NCBI RefSeq assembly: GCF_004022265.1
Contig: NZ_SAVB01000028.1
Span: forward strand, 1 to 64,000
Length of the DNA: 64,000 nt
Source of the DNA: Paenirhodobacter ferrireducens
Lineage (GTDB): Bacteria; Pseudomonadota; Alphaproteobacteria; Rhodobacterales; Rhodobacteraceae
Direction of reading: 5' to 3'
Shown here one piece after another: positions 8,152 to 16,209 of this stretch (position 1 is its first letter; each line of letters opens with the position of its first letter). Below the pieces are notes generated by a model. The model saw only the letters and a program-made list of their open reading frames with translations, was not told the DNA's origin and searched no databases. Position numbers and translations under genes: made by a program.

Positions 8152-8939
8152 GAGGGGCCGGCCGCCAGACACAATTATGCTGTCAGCGCGGCAAACACCT
8201 TAAAGGCGCTGGCGCCGTTGGCCGGGATCTGCCCCTCGCGGATCATGTGCGCGGTCTCGATGCCGGCGATGGTTGCCGCAGCCGAGTGGGAGGCCTTGAA
8301 GCCCATCATCGGCCCGGTGATCCGCTTGATGAAGCGATGGTCCTGTTCAAGGATATTGTTCAGATATTTGGCCTGTCGGATCGCGACTGTGCGGCCCCCG
8401 CCGGTAAATTGCAGGATCGTGTTCACCGCCTGCAAATCGGCCAGGTTGGCACTACTCTTGTCTATGACGACCCGGTCGGGCACGCCGTTCGAACCAATCG
8501 CCCGCTTGAAGAAGCACCGGGCGACGGCAAAGTCTCGGCGCTCGGACAGCATGAAATCAAGGGTTTGTCCGTCGCGATCCACCGCCCGGTAAAGGTAAGT
8601 CCAGCGCCCCTTCACCTTGATGTATGTTTCGTCCATCCGCCAGGAGTTCGTGGTCGGTCGCTTACGGGACTGCGCCCTGACGGCGATGAGCGGCGCGAAC
8701 TTCACCACCCAGCGGTTTAGGGGGGCGTGGTCAACCATGATGCCGCGCTCGGCCAGAATTTCTTCAAGATCACGATAGGACACGGCGTAGCGGAGGTAGA
8801 AGAAAACTGCGTGCAGGATCACAGACTTCGGATAGTGCACGCCCTTAAACTCGATCACGTCAACCGCCTTTCGCCAACTCACTGACAATGCTTGCATATT
8901 CTGGGACACCAAAGGAACCGGAAACTTTGCGACACTACC
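8122..8939. mobile_element. IS6-family insertion sequence
   Basis: An 818-base element with one transposase gene. The ends carry an inverted repeat: GTGTCGCAAAGTTTC at 8126-8140 is matched by its complement at 8921-8935. Boundaries at 8122 and 8939 assume the usual GG-N2 start of the family. The flanking eight bases (CGCTCATG on the left, GGCCGCAA on the right) do not match, so there is no target duplication. This fits replicative, cointegrate-type movement with later deletion, as is common for IS6 elements. It lies between the TspO-like gene and a truncated IS5-family remnant. Confidence 0.88.
8175..8897 (-). CDS. IS6-family transposase
   Basis: A DDE transposase of 240 residues when started at the ATG at 8897 (MQALSVSWRKAVDVIEFKG). 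The frame stays open beyond the element end, so a longer start is not natural. Typical family blocks are FKGVHYPKSVILHAVFFYLR, WRMDETYIKVKGRW (first catalytic Asp), VIDKSSANL (second Asp) and NNILEQDHRFIKR (Glu). The reading frame is intact and all three catalytic acids are present, so the element is probably still active. Confidence 0.93.
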   Translation of the reverse strand: MQALSVSWRKAVDVIEFKGVHYPKSVILHAVFFYLRYAVSYRDLEEILAERGIMVDHAPLNRWVVKFAPLIAVRAQSRKRPTTNSWRMDETYIKVKGRWTYLYRAVDRDGQTLDFMLSERRDFAVARCFFKRAIGSNGVPDRVVIDKSSANLADLQAVNTILQFTGGGRTVAIRQAKYLNNILEQDHRFIKRITGPMMGFKASHSAAATIAGIETAHMIREGQIPANGASAFKVFAALTA

Positions 8940-9272
8940 GGCCGCAATGGCCTGGACCGACACCCTGCGGGCGACCCGACACTATGGCCGGGCGTTCTGG
9001 AAGCGCTGGACCGGAGACCACGTCCGAAGCCGGATCGAGGCGAAGAGGCGCTGCCTCAAGTCCTTCGGTGAGCGGATCGCTGCAAGAGACCCCGACCGCC
9101 AAACCGCCGAAATCCAAATCCGCATCCTTCGCGGCTGCGCTCGGACCAATGGCGCTTGCCGCTCAGTCACCAATCGCTTCAACTCCCTCGGAGCCGCCGA
9201 GATCGTTCGCGTGGCATGACGCCACTGGAGTAAGGGGCAGCCGCGCCACAAGCCGCAGTTCTGCATCAATGC
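8940..9272 (+). pseudogene. IS5-family transposase remnant (C-terminal part)
   Basis: The frame from about 8947 reads HYGRAFWKRWTGDHVRSRIE, then CLKSFGERIAARDPDRQTAE, and ends NSLGAAEIVRVA with a stop at 9217-9219. This is the typical C-terminus of an IS5-family transposase. One part (CARTNGACRSVTNRF) departs from the family and may mark a small rearrangement. The N-terminal part is absent because the IS6 element abuts it. The TTCTGCATCAATGCC near 9260-9274 resembles an IS5 end and probably marks the right border. Confidence 0.75.
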
Positions 9273-9466
9273 CCATGGATCGTCGACTTGTCCCATTTGC
9301 CGGCGCGTGGGCCGGGGATGCCTTCGCGGTTCAGCTGGTCGGCGATCCGGTTCGGCGACATCCCATCGGCATAGGCTGCGAAAATCCGCTGCACGACGGC
9401 GGCTTCATCCGCATTGATCGCGCGGTCACCGCGTGTGATCTCGCCGTCGTCGCCGATGTGGCGCAC
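9273..9466 (-). pseudogene. Serine recombinase (resolvase) remnant
   Basis: Sixty-odd codons read GDDGEITRGDRAINADEAAV, then RIFAAYADGMSPNRIADQLN and STIHG. This is the recombinase-domain region of a large serine recombinase. Family proteins continue beyond STIxGN, but here the frame ends within two codons where the IS5-type end begins. The N-terminal catalytic domain is also absent. It is a fragment left after an IS5-type insertion. It could be a scar of an old integrated element. Confidence 0.7.
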
Positions 9467-9600
9467 TCAGTCTTCCCCGAGCCCGTTCACGGCTGCGTGC
9501 GTGGCGGGATAAGGTTTCGTTGCAAAACGTCAGTCTTCCCAGATCACCGCATTCGCGGGATCGATGACCGGCCGGTTCGGCCGAAGGGGGAGAGACTCAC
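9467..9600. other. Upstream region of the second ECF sigma unit
   Basis: This is the leader before the COG4315-type gene. I see no TGATCC-type RpoE box. The best Shine-Dalgarno is GGGGGAGAG just before the start at 9601. Any promoter used by the downstream ECF factor itself cannot be recognised from a single copy. Confidence 0.4.
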
Positions 9601-9993
9601 ATGCCGATGACACGCAAATCCATTGCCATACCTCTTGCGCTGGCGGCGGTGCTCGCCGCCGCAGCGGCCCATGCGGAGGTGCCGATCGGGCAGCAGAACA
9701 GCGCCAAGGGCAAGGTGCTGAGCGACACGAGGGGGATGACGCTCTACACCTTCGACAACGATCAGGGCGGGATCCCCAGCTGCTACGCCGGCTGTGCCAG
9801 GAACTGGCCGCCGCTGCTTGCCGCGACCGGCGCCATGGCCGAGGGCGATTTCGGCCTGGCCCGGCGCAGCGATGGCGCGGCGCAATGGACCTATCACGGC
9901 CGGCCGCTCTACACTTGGATCAACGATCACAAGGCCGGCGACATCACCGGCGACGGGATCAAGGGGCTGTGGCACATTGCCCAACCGAAGTGA
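9601..9993 (+). CDS. Secreted COG4315-type repeat protein
   Basis: A 130-residue exported protein. A signal peptide (AIPLALAAVLAAAAAHAEV) is cleaved after about residue 25. The mature part holds two copies of the family repeat: one has LYTFDNDQGG followed by CYAGCARNWPP, the other has LYTWINDHKAGDITGDG. The two cysteines in CYAGCARNWPP could form a disulfide. The biochemical role of this family is unknown. It lies 12 bases ahead of an ECF sigma factor and its membrane anti-sigma factor, so it is probably their target or signal partner in the periplasm. Confidence 0.83.
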   Translation: MPMTRKSIAIPLALAAVLAAAAAHAEVPIGQQNSAKGKVLSDTRGMTLYTFDNDQGGIPSCYAGCARNWPPLLAATGAMAEGDFGLARRSDGAAQWTYHGRPLYTWINDHKAGDITGDGIKGLWHIAQPK

Positions 9994-10005
9994 GGCGCGG
10001 CGCCG

Positions 10006-10518
10006 ATGACGCTTCTGGACGAAATCGAGACCGCCATCCCGGCCCTGCGGCGCTATGCCCATGCGCTGACGCGCAACCGGGACGAGGCGGACGATCTTGT
10101 CCAGGATTGTCTGGAGCGCGCGGTGGCGCGGCGCCATCTGTGGCGCGGCGAGGGCGAGGTGCGGGGCTGGCTGTTCCGCATCCTGCTCAACCGGTTTCGC
10201 GACCGGCTGCGCAGCCTGCGCCTGCGCCCGCAGCTTCTGCCGCTGGAAAGCGCGGGCGGCATCGGGCAGGCGGGGGCGCAGGAAGGCCATCTGGCGCTGA
10301 GCGAGGTGCACGCGGCGATGGGGCGTCTGCCCGAAGATCAGCGTGCCGCGCTGCTGCTGATTGCGGTCGAGGGGCTGAGCCTTGCCGAGGCCGCGCAGGT
10401 GCTGGGGCAGCCGCCGGGCACCGTCGCCTCGCGGGTCGCCCGGGCGCGCGAGAGCCTGCGCCGGATGACCGACCGGGGCGAGACGATTTCCATTCAGACA
10501 CAGGACAGGCAGCGGTGA
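10006..10518 (+). CDS. ECF-family RNA polymerase sigma factor
   Basis: A 170-residue sigma-70-family factor of the extracytoplasmic-function type. Region 2 contains YAHALTRNRDEADDLVQDCLER and region 4 contains GQPPGTVASRVARARESLRRM. It is distinct from the ChrR-linked factor and lacks the zinc-cupin partner. The stop overlaps the GTG start of the anti-sigma gene (GTGA), so the two are coupled. With the secreted protein upstream it probably forms a three-gene envelope-stress unit. The inducing signal is unknown. Confidence 0.9.
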   Translation: MTLLDEIETAIPALRRYAHALTRNRDEADDLVQDCLERAVARRHLWRGEGEVRGWLFRILLNRFRDRLRSLRLRPQLLPLESAGGIGQAGAQEGHLALSEVHAAMGRLPEDQRAALLLIAVEGLSLAEAAQVLGQPPGTVASRVARARESLRRMTDRGETISIQTQDRQR

Positions 10519-11285
10519 CGGAGCGGGATCACATCGAGAGCGCGGCGCAGATGCGGTTGCGCCACGGCAGCCCGGCCGAGCAGGCGGAGCTGGCCGCGCG
10601 GGCGGCGCAGGATCCGGCGTTGCGCAACGATCTTGCGGCCTGGGACCGGCAGGATGCGGCGCTGCGTGCCCTTTACGATCCGGTTGCCCAGGAGCCGGTG
10701 CCGGCGGCGCTGCAAGCTGTTCTGCGTCGCGCCGAACGCCGGGCCGAGCGCCGATCCGGTCTGCCGGTCTGGTCGCAGCTGGTCGCCGCCTGTCTGCTGC
10801 TCGCGGTCGGGGCGACCGGCGGTGCGCTCGGCGCGCGTTGGGCGGAGCGGGCGGAGACCCCGCTTGCGATGGCGGCGTTTCGCGCCTTTGCGACCTATTC
10901 GGTGGAAACCGTTCACCCGGTCGAGGTCGCGGCCACGCAGGAGCCGCATCTGAGCACCTGGCTGTCGAACCGGCTGGGGCGGCAGATCGCGCCGCCCGAT
11001 CTCAGCCGCAGCGGCTTCAGCCTGATGGGGGGGCGGGTCCTGCCCGGCGTCAACGGTCCCGCGGTTCTGATGATGTATCGCGATGCGCAGGGGCGACGGC
11101 TGACGCTCTATGTCGCGCCGGAGCCCGGCCGGGCAGAGCAGCCGCCAGAATTCGCGCAGCGCGATACCGCCCGCAGTTACTGGTGGTTCGACGACAGCCT
11201 TGGTTGCGCCGTGGTCGGCGATCTCACGCGCGAGGTGCTGCACGGCGTGGCGATGGAGGCCTATCGGCAGATCACCGGCGCGTGA
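10515..11285 (+). CDS. Membrane-anchored anti-sigma factor
   Basis: A 256-residue protein started at the GTG that overlaps the sigma-factor stop. The cytoplasmic N-terminal part (about 1-95) is rich in Arg, Glu and Ala. One membrane segment, roughly LVAACLLLAVGATGGALGA, follows near residues 90-110. A periplasmic domain of about 140 residues follows, with NRLGRQIAPPDLSRSGFSLMG and a C-terminal SYWWFDDSLGCAVVGDL. This layout is that of transmembrane anti-sigma regulators of the RskA/DUF4179-like kind. No zinc HxxxCxxC motif is present. Control of the adjacent ECF factor is inferred from the overlap. Confidence 0.82.
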   Translation: MTERDHIESAAQMRLRHGSPAEQAELAARAAQDPALRNDLAAWDRQDAALRALYDPVAQEPVPAALQAVLRRAERRAERRSGLPVWSQLVAACLLLAVGATGGALGARWAERAETPLAMAAFRAFATYSVETVHPVEVAATQEPHLSTWLSNRLGRQIAPPDLSRSGFSLMGGRVLPGVNGPAVLMMYRDAQGRRLTLYVAPEPGRAEQPPEFAQRDTARSYWWFDDSLGCAVVGDLTREVLHGVAMEAYRQITGA

Positions 11286-11424
11286 CGTGAACCGCCTGCC
11301 GGGGCGAGACGCGCCGTGGTCCTGCCGGCGCTGAGGGGGGGCAGGGACAGATCATCGGCCCCGGGCTCTGGCAATTCGCCGGCCGGCTCCCCATCTTGGG
11401 CCGGGAACGGAAAAAGGAAATGAC

Positions 11425-12588
11425 GTGGAAATCCGCCATCTGCAACCTCGCGCGACCTGGCGCGAGATCGCCGAAGAGGCGGGGTTCGACTTCCATACGA
11501 TGTATGGCGAACCCTATTGGAACGAGGCCCGGGCCTATCGCTTCTCGCTGCGCGAGATCGAGGCGGAGATCGAGGATCCGGTGACCGAGCTGCATGCGCT
11601 GTGCCTCGACGCGGTCGGGCGCATCCTCGGTTCCGAGGAGCTGATGGCGCGGATGGGCCTGCCGCGCGAGCATTGGGACTATGTCGCGCAAAGCTGGCGC
11701 GACGGCGATCCGACGCTCTATGGCCGGATGGACCTTGCCTATGACAGCACGGGCCCGGCGAAGCTTCTGGAATACAACGCCGACACGCCGACCTCGCTGT
11801 TCGAGAGCACCTCGTTCCAGTGGCGCTGGCTCGAGGACCAGATCGGCGCCGGCGTGCTGCCGGACGGGGCCGACCAGTTCAACGGCACCTGGGAGGCGCT
11901 GGTCGCCCGCTTTGCCGAGATCTTCCCGGACGACCAGACCGTGTGGTTCACCTCGGTCGCCGACAACAGCGAGGATTACGGCACCACCGAGACGCTCGCC
12001 TGGGCGGCGAAGGAGGCGGGGATCAACCCGGTCTATCTGACCCTCGACAAGCTCGGGATCACCCCCGAGGGTCGTTTCGCCGATGCCGAGGGCTGGCCGG
12101 TGCGGTACCTCTTCAAGCTCTACCCCTGGGAGAACCTGTTGCGCGAGCCCTTTGCCGAATACCTCGCGGGCAGCGGCTGCACCTTCCTCGAACCGCCGTG
12201 GAAGGCACTTGTGTCGAACAAGGCGATCCTGCCGATGCTGTGGCGCTTCAACCCCGGCCACCCGAACCTGCTGCCCGCCGTGTTCGAGGACGAGCCGGGC
12301 GATTTCCCGGACGGCGTGGTGATCAAGCCGCTCTTCTCGCGCGAGGGGGCATCGCTGCGCATCCTCGATGGCTTCGGGCAGGAGATCGCGGCCTCTGACG
12401 ATCGCGATTATGACGCCTGGCCGAAGATCCGTCAGGCCTATCACCCGTTGCCGGTCTTCGACGGCAGGCGCCCGGTGATCGGCGCCTGGGTGGTGGGCGA
12501 GCGCTGCACCGGCATGGGGTTGCGCGAGGATGCCGGGCTGATTACCCAGAACCTGAGCCAGTTCGTGCCGCATTACATCGAGGGGTGA
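11425..12588 (+). CDS. Glutathionylspermidine synthase family protein (YgiC-like)
   Basis: A 387-residue ATP-grasp protein of the glutathionylspermidine-synthase preATP-grasp family. It starts at a GTG with AAAAAGGAAA upstream. Characteristic segments are LLEYNADTPTSLFESTSFQW, the FTSVADNSEDYGTTE block, YPWENLLREPF, and the C-terminal GVVIKPLFSREGAS. It lacks the amidase half of bifunctional Gsp enzymes, like E. coli YgiC/YjfC, whose in vivo substrate is unsettled. It lies three bases ahead of a YgiB-like lipoprotein. Peptide-amine ligation is inferred from the fold only. Confidence 0.88.
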   Translation: MEIRHLQPRATWREIAEEAGFDFHTMYGEPYWNEARAYRFSLREIEAEIEDPVTELHALCLDAVGRILGSEELMARMGLPREHWDYVAQSWRDGDPTLYGRMDLAYDSTGPAKLLEYNADTPTSLFESTSFQWRWLEDQIGAGVLPDGADQFNGTWEALVARFAEIFPDDQTVWFTSVADNSEDYGTTETLAWAAKEAGINPVYLTLDKLGITPEGRFADAEGWPVRYLFKLYPWENLLREPFAEYLAGSGCTFLEPPWKALVSNKAILPMLWRFNPGHPNLLPAVFEDEPGDFPDGVVIKPLFSREGASLRILDGFGQEIAASDDRDYDAWPKIRQAYHPLPVFDGRRPVIGAWVVGERCTGMGLREDAGLITQNLSQFVPHYIEG

Positions 12589-12591
12589 CAG

Positions 12592-13191
12592 ATGAAACGA
12601 TCCCGGGCGATGCGCCCCCTGACCATCGGGCTGATCGGGGCCTCGGCCTTCGCGCTGGCGGCCTGCAAGCCGCAGACGGAAGAGGCGACGGCCTTCCCGG
12701 ACCTGAAATCCTGCCTTGCGGAAACGGCGAAGCCCGGCGCGACGATGACCGAGGACGACTGCACCACCGCCTATGCGCAGGCGGTGCAGACCAACATGGA
12801 ATCGGCGCCGCGCTATGACGCGATGACCGCCTGCGAGGAACAGCACGGCGTCGGCAATTGTGAGGCACAGGTGAACCCGAACGGTGGCGGCGGCAGCATC
12901 TTCATGCCGCTGCTCACCGGTTTCCTGCTCGGCAAGATGCTGTCGGGCGGCGGCGGGCTGATGTCGCAGCCGCTCTATCCGCAGCGCGGCGGCGGCTTTG
13001 CCACCCCGGGCGGGCAGGTCTTCGGCAACAACCGCGGCTCGGCCACGGTGCCGGCCGCGACCTTCAACAAGCCCGCGACGACCTTCGACAAGGCGCCGCT
13101 GTCGTCGAAGCCCGCAAGCGGGTGGAGCAACAAGTCGACGGTGAAGTCGACCGGCGGCTTCGGCTCGTCGCTGCGCAGCTCGGGCGGCTAA
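12592..13191 (+). CDS. DUF1190 lipoprotein, YgiB-like
   Basis: A 199-residue secreted lipoprotein. The lipobox is LAAC with the acylated cysteine at residue 25. Four further cysteines are paired along the mature N-terminal half. A glycine-rich hydrophobic segment (FMPLLTGFLLGKMLSGGGG) is followed by a low-complexity Ser/Lys/Gly tail. DUF1190 (YgiB) genes usually sit next to ygiC-like genes, as here with a three-base gap. The function is unknown; an envelope role is implied by the location. Confidence 0.85.
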   Translation: MKRSRAMRPLTIGLIGASAFALAACKPQTEEATAFPDLKSCLAETAKPGATMTEDDCTTAYAQAVQTNMESAPRYDAMTACEEQHGVGNCEAQVNPNGGGGSIFMPLLTGFLLGKMLSGGGGLMSQPLYPQRGGGFATPGGQVFGNNRGSATVPAATFNKPATTFDKAPLSSKPASGWSNKSTVKSTGGFGSSLRSSGG

Positions 13192-13251
13192 AGCGCGCAG
13201 GAGCCGGGCGGGGTGTCTGGACCTGCGCAAGCCGATTGATGGCAGCTGCCC

Positions 13252-14124
13252 CTAGGCGATGCTCGCGCTCAGCTGTGCGATCAGTTCCTGAGCTGCGCCG
13301 CGCAGGGTCTGACCGCGGCGATAGAACAGGATCAGCGGCACCCCGGGCAGATGCGCGACGGGGCGCACCGCCAGGCTGTCGGACCGGATATTGTCCGCGG
13401 TGAGCTGGTCGATGACGCCGACGCCGCCACAGGCCTCAACCAGCTGGCAGACGGTCGAGCAGAACGGCACCTCGCAGGAGGGATCGTAGGCGAGGTGGAA
13501 TTTCTGCAGGGTCGAGCGGATCGTGTCGCCCATCGGCGACCAGGCCGGGTCGTAGGCGATCAGGCGGCTTGCGGCCAGCGTCGGCAAGGGGATTTCCGCG
13601 CTGCGCGCCAGAGGGTCCTTGCGCTGCATCACCGCCACCAGCGGAATCGTGGCAAGCGTCTGAGCCTGGAAATCGGCCTTGGCGGGGAAGGCCATCTGCA
13701 TGCCGAAATCGGCACGGCCGCTGCGCACGTCCTCCTCTGGGTCGGTCACCCACAGGCGCAGCCGCCGTTTCCAGTCGCGAAATCCCGCCTGCGCCAGCCG
13801 GGTGCTGAGAAACCCTTCGACGATCGCCGGGGTGGCCGAGATCGTGACACTGGTGGTGTCGCGCTGCTGGAGCGCGCGCACCCGGGCATTCACCCGCGCC
13901 TGGGTCGCAAAGATCGCGGCGGCGTCGGAAAACAGCGCCTGCGCCTCGGCCGTGGGCATCAGCCGGTTGCCGGTGCGCTCGAACAGCCGCAGCCCGAGCC
14001 GGCTTTCCAGCCGCTTGAGCTGGGCGCTGACCGCAGGTTGCGACAGGCCCAGCACGCGGGCCGTCTCGATCGTCGTGCCGACCCGCATCAGCGTGCCGAA
14101 CAGCTCCATCTCGCGCAGGTTCAC
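13252..14124 (-). CDS. LysR-family transcriptional regulator
   Basis: A 290-residue DNA-binding regulator. The N-terminal winged helix reads ETARVLGLSQPAVSAQLKRL followed by GLRLFERTGNRL; the rest is the usual effector-binding domain. The GTG at 14124 (VNLREMELF) is preferred because it gives the standard LysR N-terminus; the frame extends 68 residues further upstream without similarity. It is divergent from the serine hydrolase/peptidase/oligopeptide-importer operon, with 103 bases between, and is its likely regulator. The inducer is unknown, though a peptide or amino-acid product is plausible. Confidence 0.9.
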   Translation of the reverse strand: MNLREMELFGTLMRVGTTIETARVLGLSQPAVSAQLKRLESRLGLRLFERTGNRLMPTAEAQALFSDAAAIFATQARVNARVRALQQRDTTSVTISATPAIVEGFLSTRLAQAGFRDWKRRLRLWVTDPEEDVRSGRADFGMQMAFPAKADFQAQTLATIPLVAVMQRKDPLARSAEIPLPTLAASRLIAYDPAWSPMGDTIRSTLQKFHLAYDPSCEVPFCSTVCQLVEACGGVGVIDQLTADNIRSDSLAVRPVAHLPGVPLILFYRRGQTLRGAAQELIAQLSASIA

Positions 14125-14125
14125 T

Positions 14126-14139
14126 ATCTGAAATCCGAT
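14126..14139. promoter_or_regulatory. Candidate LysR operator between lysR and the peptidase operon
   Basis: ATCTGAAATCCGAT is an imperfect inverted repeat with ten of fourteen positions symmetric. It touches the start of the regulator gene in an AT-rich divergent intergenic region. LysR proteins usually bind such dyads near their own promoter. It is only one of several possible sites. Confidence 0.35.
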
Positions 14140-14227
14140 ACTAGATGCATTCTTAATAATTTTACTGATCGGTGGGGCGGATGCTATCGAAAAGCGACAC
14201 GTTTCAGTCAGTCGGAAAGCCTCGCTC

Positions 14228-15175
14228 ATGTTTCTTACCCAGACCCCGGAATGGACCCGCCGCGGCACCGCGCTTGTCGCACGGATCGAGGCCGCGTTCG
14301 GCGCCCGGGGGGTGCATGGCGAGACCATGGGGCTGGTGCTGGTCGAACGCGGTGCCGATGGCCGGCCGCAGGGGTTTTCCTGGCGCGGTGACTGGCGCTG
14401 CTATCCGTGCAGTCTGGTCAAGAGCTTCCATCTGCTGCATGCGCTCGATCAGCTGGCGCAGGGGCGGCTGAAGATGCACACCGATCTGGATCGCGCCCTG
14501 CGCGACATGATCCTGTGGTCGTCGAACACGGCGACGAACTACGTGATCGACCTGCTCAGCGGCACCACCGGCGACACGCTGCTCGAGGGGGCGGCCCTCG
14601 AGGCCTGGCGCGACGCGCGCGAGGGGCTGAACCGGTATTTCGCCGCGCGGGACTGGCCCGAATTCGCGGGCTGCAACATCACCCAGAAGCTGATGGACGA
14701 CATGCGCTACGGGCGCGAGGCGCAATATGCCGGGGCCGCGGGGGAATACCTCAACGTGCTGACGCCGCTCGCCTGCGCCCGGCTGATGTGGGAGCTGTAC
14801 GAGGGCACCGACCTTGGCCTGCCGCCGGCGGAAACGGCGCGCGCCCGGGATGAGATGGCGCGCGACCGGCGCGATCCGCGGGCCTCGATGTCCGCCTATC
14901 AGCTGTCGGAATATCTGGGCGGCGGCATGTCCGAGGGCACGCGGCTGTGGTCGAAGGCCGGGCACAACACCTGGACCGGCGATGCGGCCAGCTCGTATTT
15001 CAAGCATGACATGATGCGCTGGATCCGCCCCGACGGGCGCGCGCTGATCGTGGTGCTGATGACCCAGGGCGAGGAGACCAGCGTCGACGACCCGATGATC
15101 TTCCCCGAGATCGGCGCCCTGCTCGAGGCCGAATTCGCGGCCCCCGTCCCGCAGACCGCCGAGGCGCTGGCATGA
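14228..15175 (+). CDS. Serine hydrolase, class A beta-lactamase-like fold
   Basis: A 315-residue serine hydrolase of the penicillin-recognising type. The SxxK motif is CSLVK with Ser62 and Lys65. The SxN-like motif is SSN at 98-100. A KTG-like KAG occurs in RLWSKAGHNTWTG. No signal peptide is present, so the enzyme should stay in the cytoplasm, unlike true beta-lactamases. It overlaps proline iminopeptidase by ATGA and heads an operon for peptide import. A role in cleaving an imported amide or peptide is more likely than drug resistance, but the substrate is unknown. Confidence 0.82.
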   Translation: MFLTQTPEWTRRGTALVARIEAAFGARGVHGETMGLVLVERGADGRPQGFSWRGDWRCYPCSLVKSFHLLHALDQLAQGRLKMHTDLDRALRDMILWSSNTATNYVIDLLSGTTGDTLLEGAALEAWRDAREGLNRYFAARDWPEFAGCNITQKLMDDMRYGREAQYAGAAGEYLNVLTPLACARLMWELYEGTDLGLPPAETARARDEMARDRRDPRASMSAYQLSEYLGGGMSEGTRLWSKAGHNTWTGDAASSYFKHDMMRWIRPDGRALIVVLMTQGEETSVDDPMIFPEIGALLEAEFAAPVPQTAEALA

Positions 15176-16146
15176 CCGCGCGGCGCCCGCTGTTCCCCCC
15201 CTGCGAGCCCTATCACGAGGGCCATCTGCAGGTCTCGGCGCTGCACCGGATCTATTATCAGGAGGCCGGAAACCCCCGCGGCAAGCCGGCACTGGTGCTG
15301 CATGGCGGCCCGGGCGGGTCGATCGGCGAGGCGATGCGCCGGATGCACGACCCCGAGGCCTACCGGATCATCCTCTTCGATCAGCGCGGCTGCGGCCGCT
15401 CGACGCCCTATGCCGAGATCGCCGAGAACACGACCTGGGATCTTCTGGCCGACATCGAGGCGCTGCGGGTGCATCTGGGCATCGGTCGCTGGCAGGTGGT
15501 GGGCGGTTCCTGGGGGTCGACGCTGGGTCTGGCCTATGCGGTGCGCCACCCGGAGGCAGTGACTGAGCTGATCCTGCGCGGCATCTTCCTGATGAGCGAT
15601 GCGGAGCTGGGCTGGTTCTACCAATCGGGCGCCTCGCTGATCCATCCCGAGGCCTTCGAGGCCTTCGTGGCGCCGATCCCGCCGGCCGAACGTGGCGATC
15701 TGCTGGGCGCCTATCACCGGCGGCTGTTCGGCGGCACGCCCGAGGAACAGCTGATCTGCGCCCGGGCCTGGGCGCGCTGGGAGGGGGCGACGCTGTCGCT
15801 GCTGCCCGATCCGGCGCGGGCCGAGGCCTTCGAGGAACCCGAGACCGCGGTCGCGCTGGCCCGGCTCGAGGCGCATTACTTCGTCAACCGCGGCTTCTTC
15901 CCGAAGCCCGACTGGCTGCTTGGCCAGGTCGCGCGGCTTGCCGGCTTGCCGGTCACGCTGGTGCAGGGACGCTATGACATGGTGACGCCGATGATCGGCG
16001 CGCATCGGCTGGCGCGGGCCCTGCCGCAGGCCGAGCTGATCGTGGTGCCCGATGCGGGGCACGCCGGCTCCGAGCCCGGGATCATCGACGCCATGGTCGC
16101 CACCACCGAACGCCATTCGCCGCGCGCGCCGGTGCCGGGCGGCTGA
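15172..16146 (+). CDS. pip: Proline iminopeptidase
   Basis: A 324-residue alpha/beta hydrolase that removes N-terminal proline from peptides in the cytoplasm. The oxyanion motif HGGPGG is at 44-49 and DQRGCGRS follows. The nucleophile Ser113 lies in GGSWGSTLG. A later Asp in GRYDMVTP and the His in DAGHAGSEPG complete the triad. Length and motifs fit the peptidase S33 family. The gene is coupled to the serine hydrolase upstream and lies 63 bases ahead of a dipeptide/oligopeptide binding protein, so it probably digests the imported peptides. Confidence 0.92.
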   Translation: MTARRPLFPPCEPYHEGHLQVSALHRIYYQEAGNPRGKPALVLHGGPGGSIGEAMRRMHDPEAYRIILFDQRGCGRSTPYAEIAENTTWDLLADIEALRVHLGIGRWQVVGGSWGSTLGLAYAVRHPEAVTELILRGIFLMSDAELGWFYQSGASLIHPEAFEAFVAPIPPAERGDLLGAYHRRLFGGTPEEQLICARAWARWEGATLSLLPDPARAEAFEEPETAVALARLEAHYFVNRGFFPKPDWLLGQVARLAGLPVTLVQGRYDMVTPMIGAHRLARALPQAELIVVPDAGHAGSEPGIIDAMVATTERHSPRAPVPGG

Positions 16147-16209
16147 CCCCTTTTCCACCACAGACCCCCGGCCAAACGGGGGCACCCTTCCCAACCGAGA
16201 GGATCTTCC

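Noticed and set aside
14228-15175. Antibiotic-resistance beta-lactamase
   Set aside because: The motifs are of that fold, but there is no signal peptide and the gene is coupled to a peptidase and peptide importer. A resistance role is not supported.
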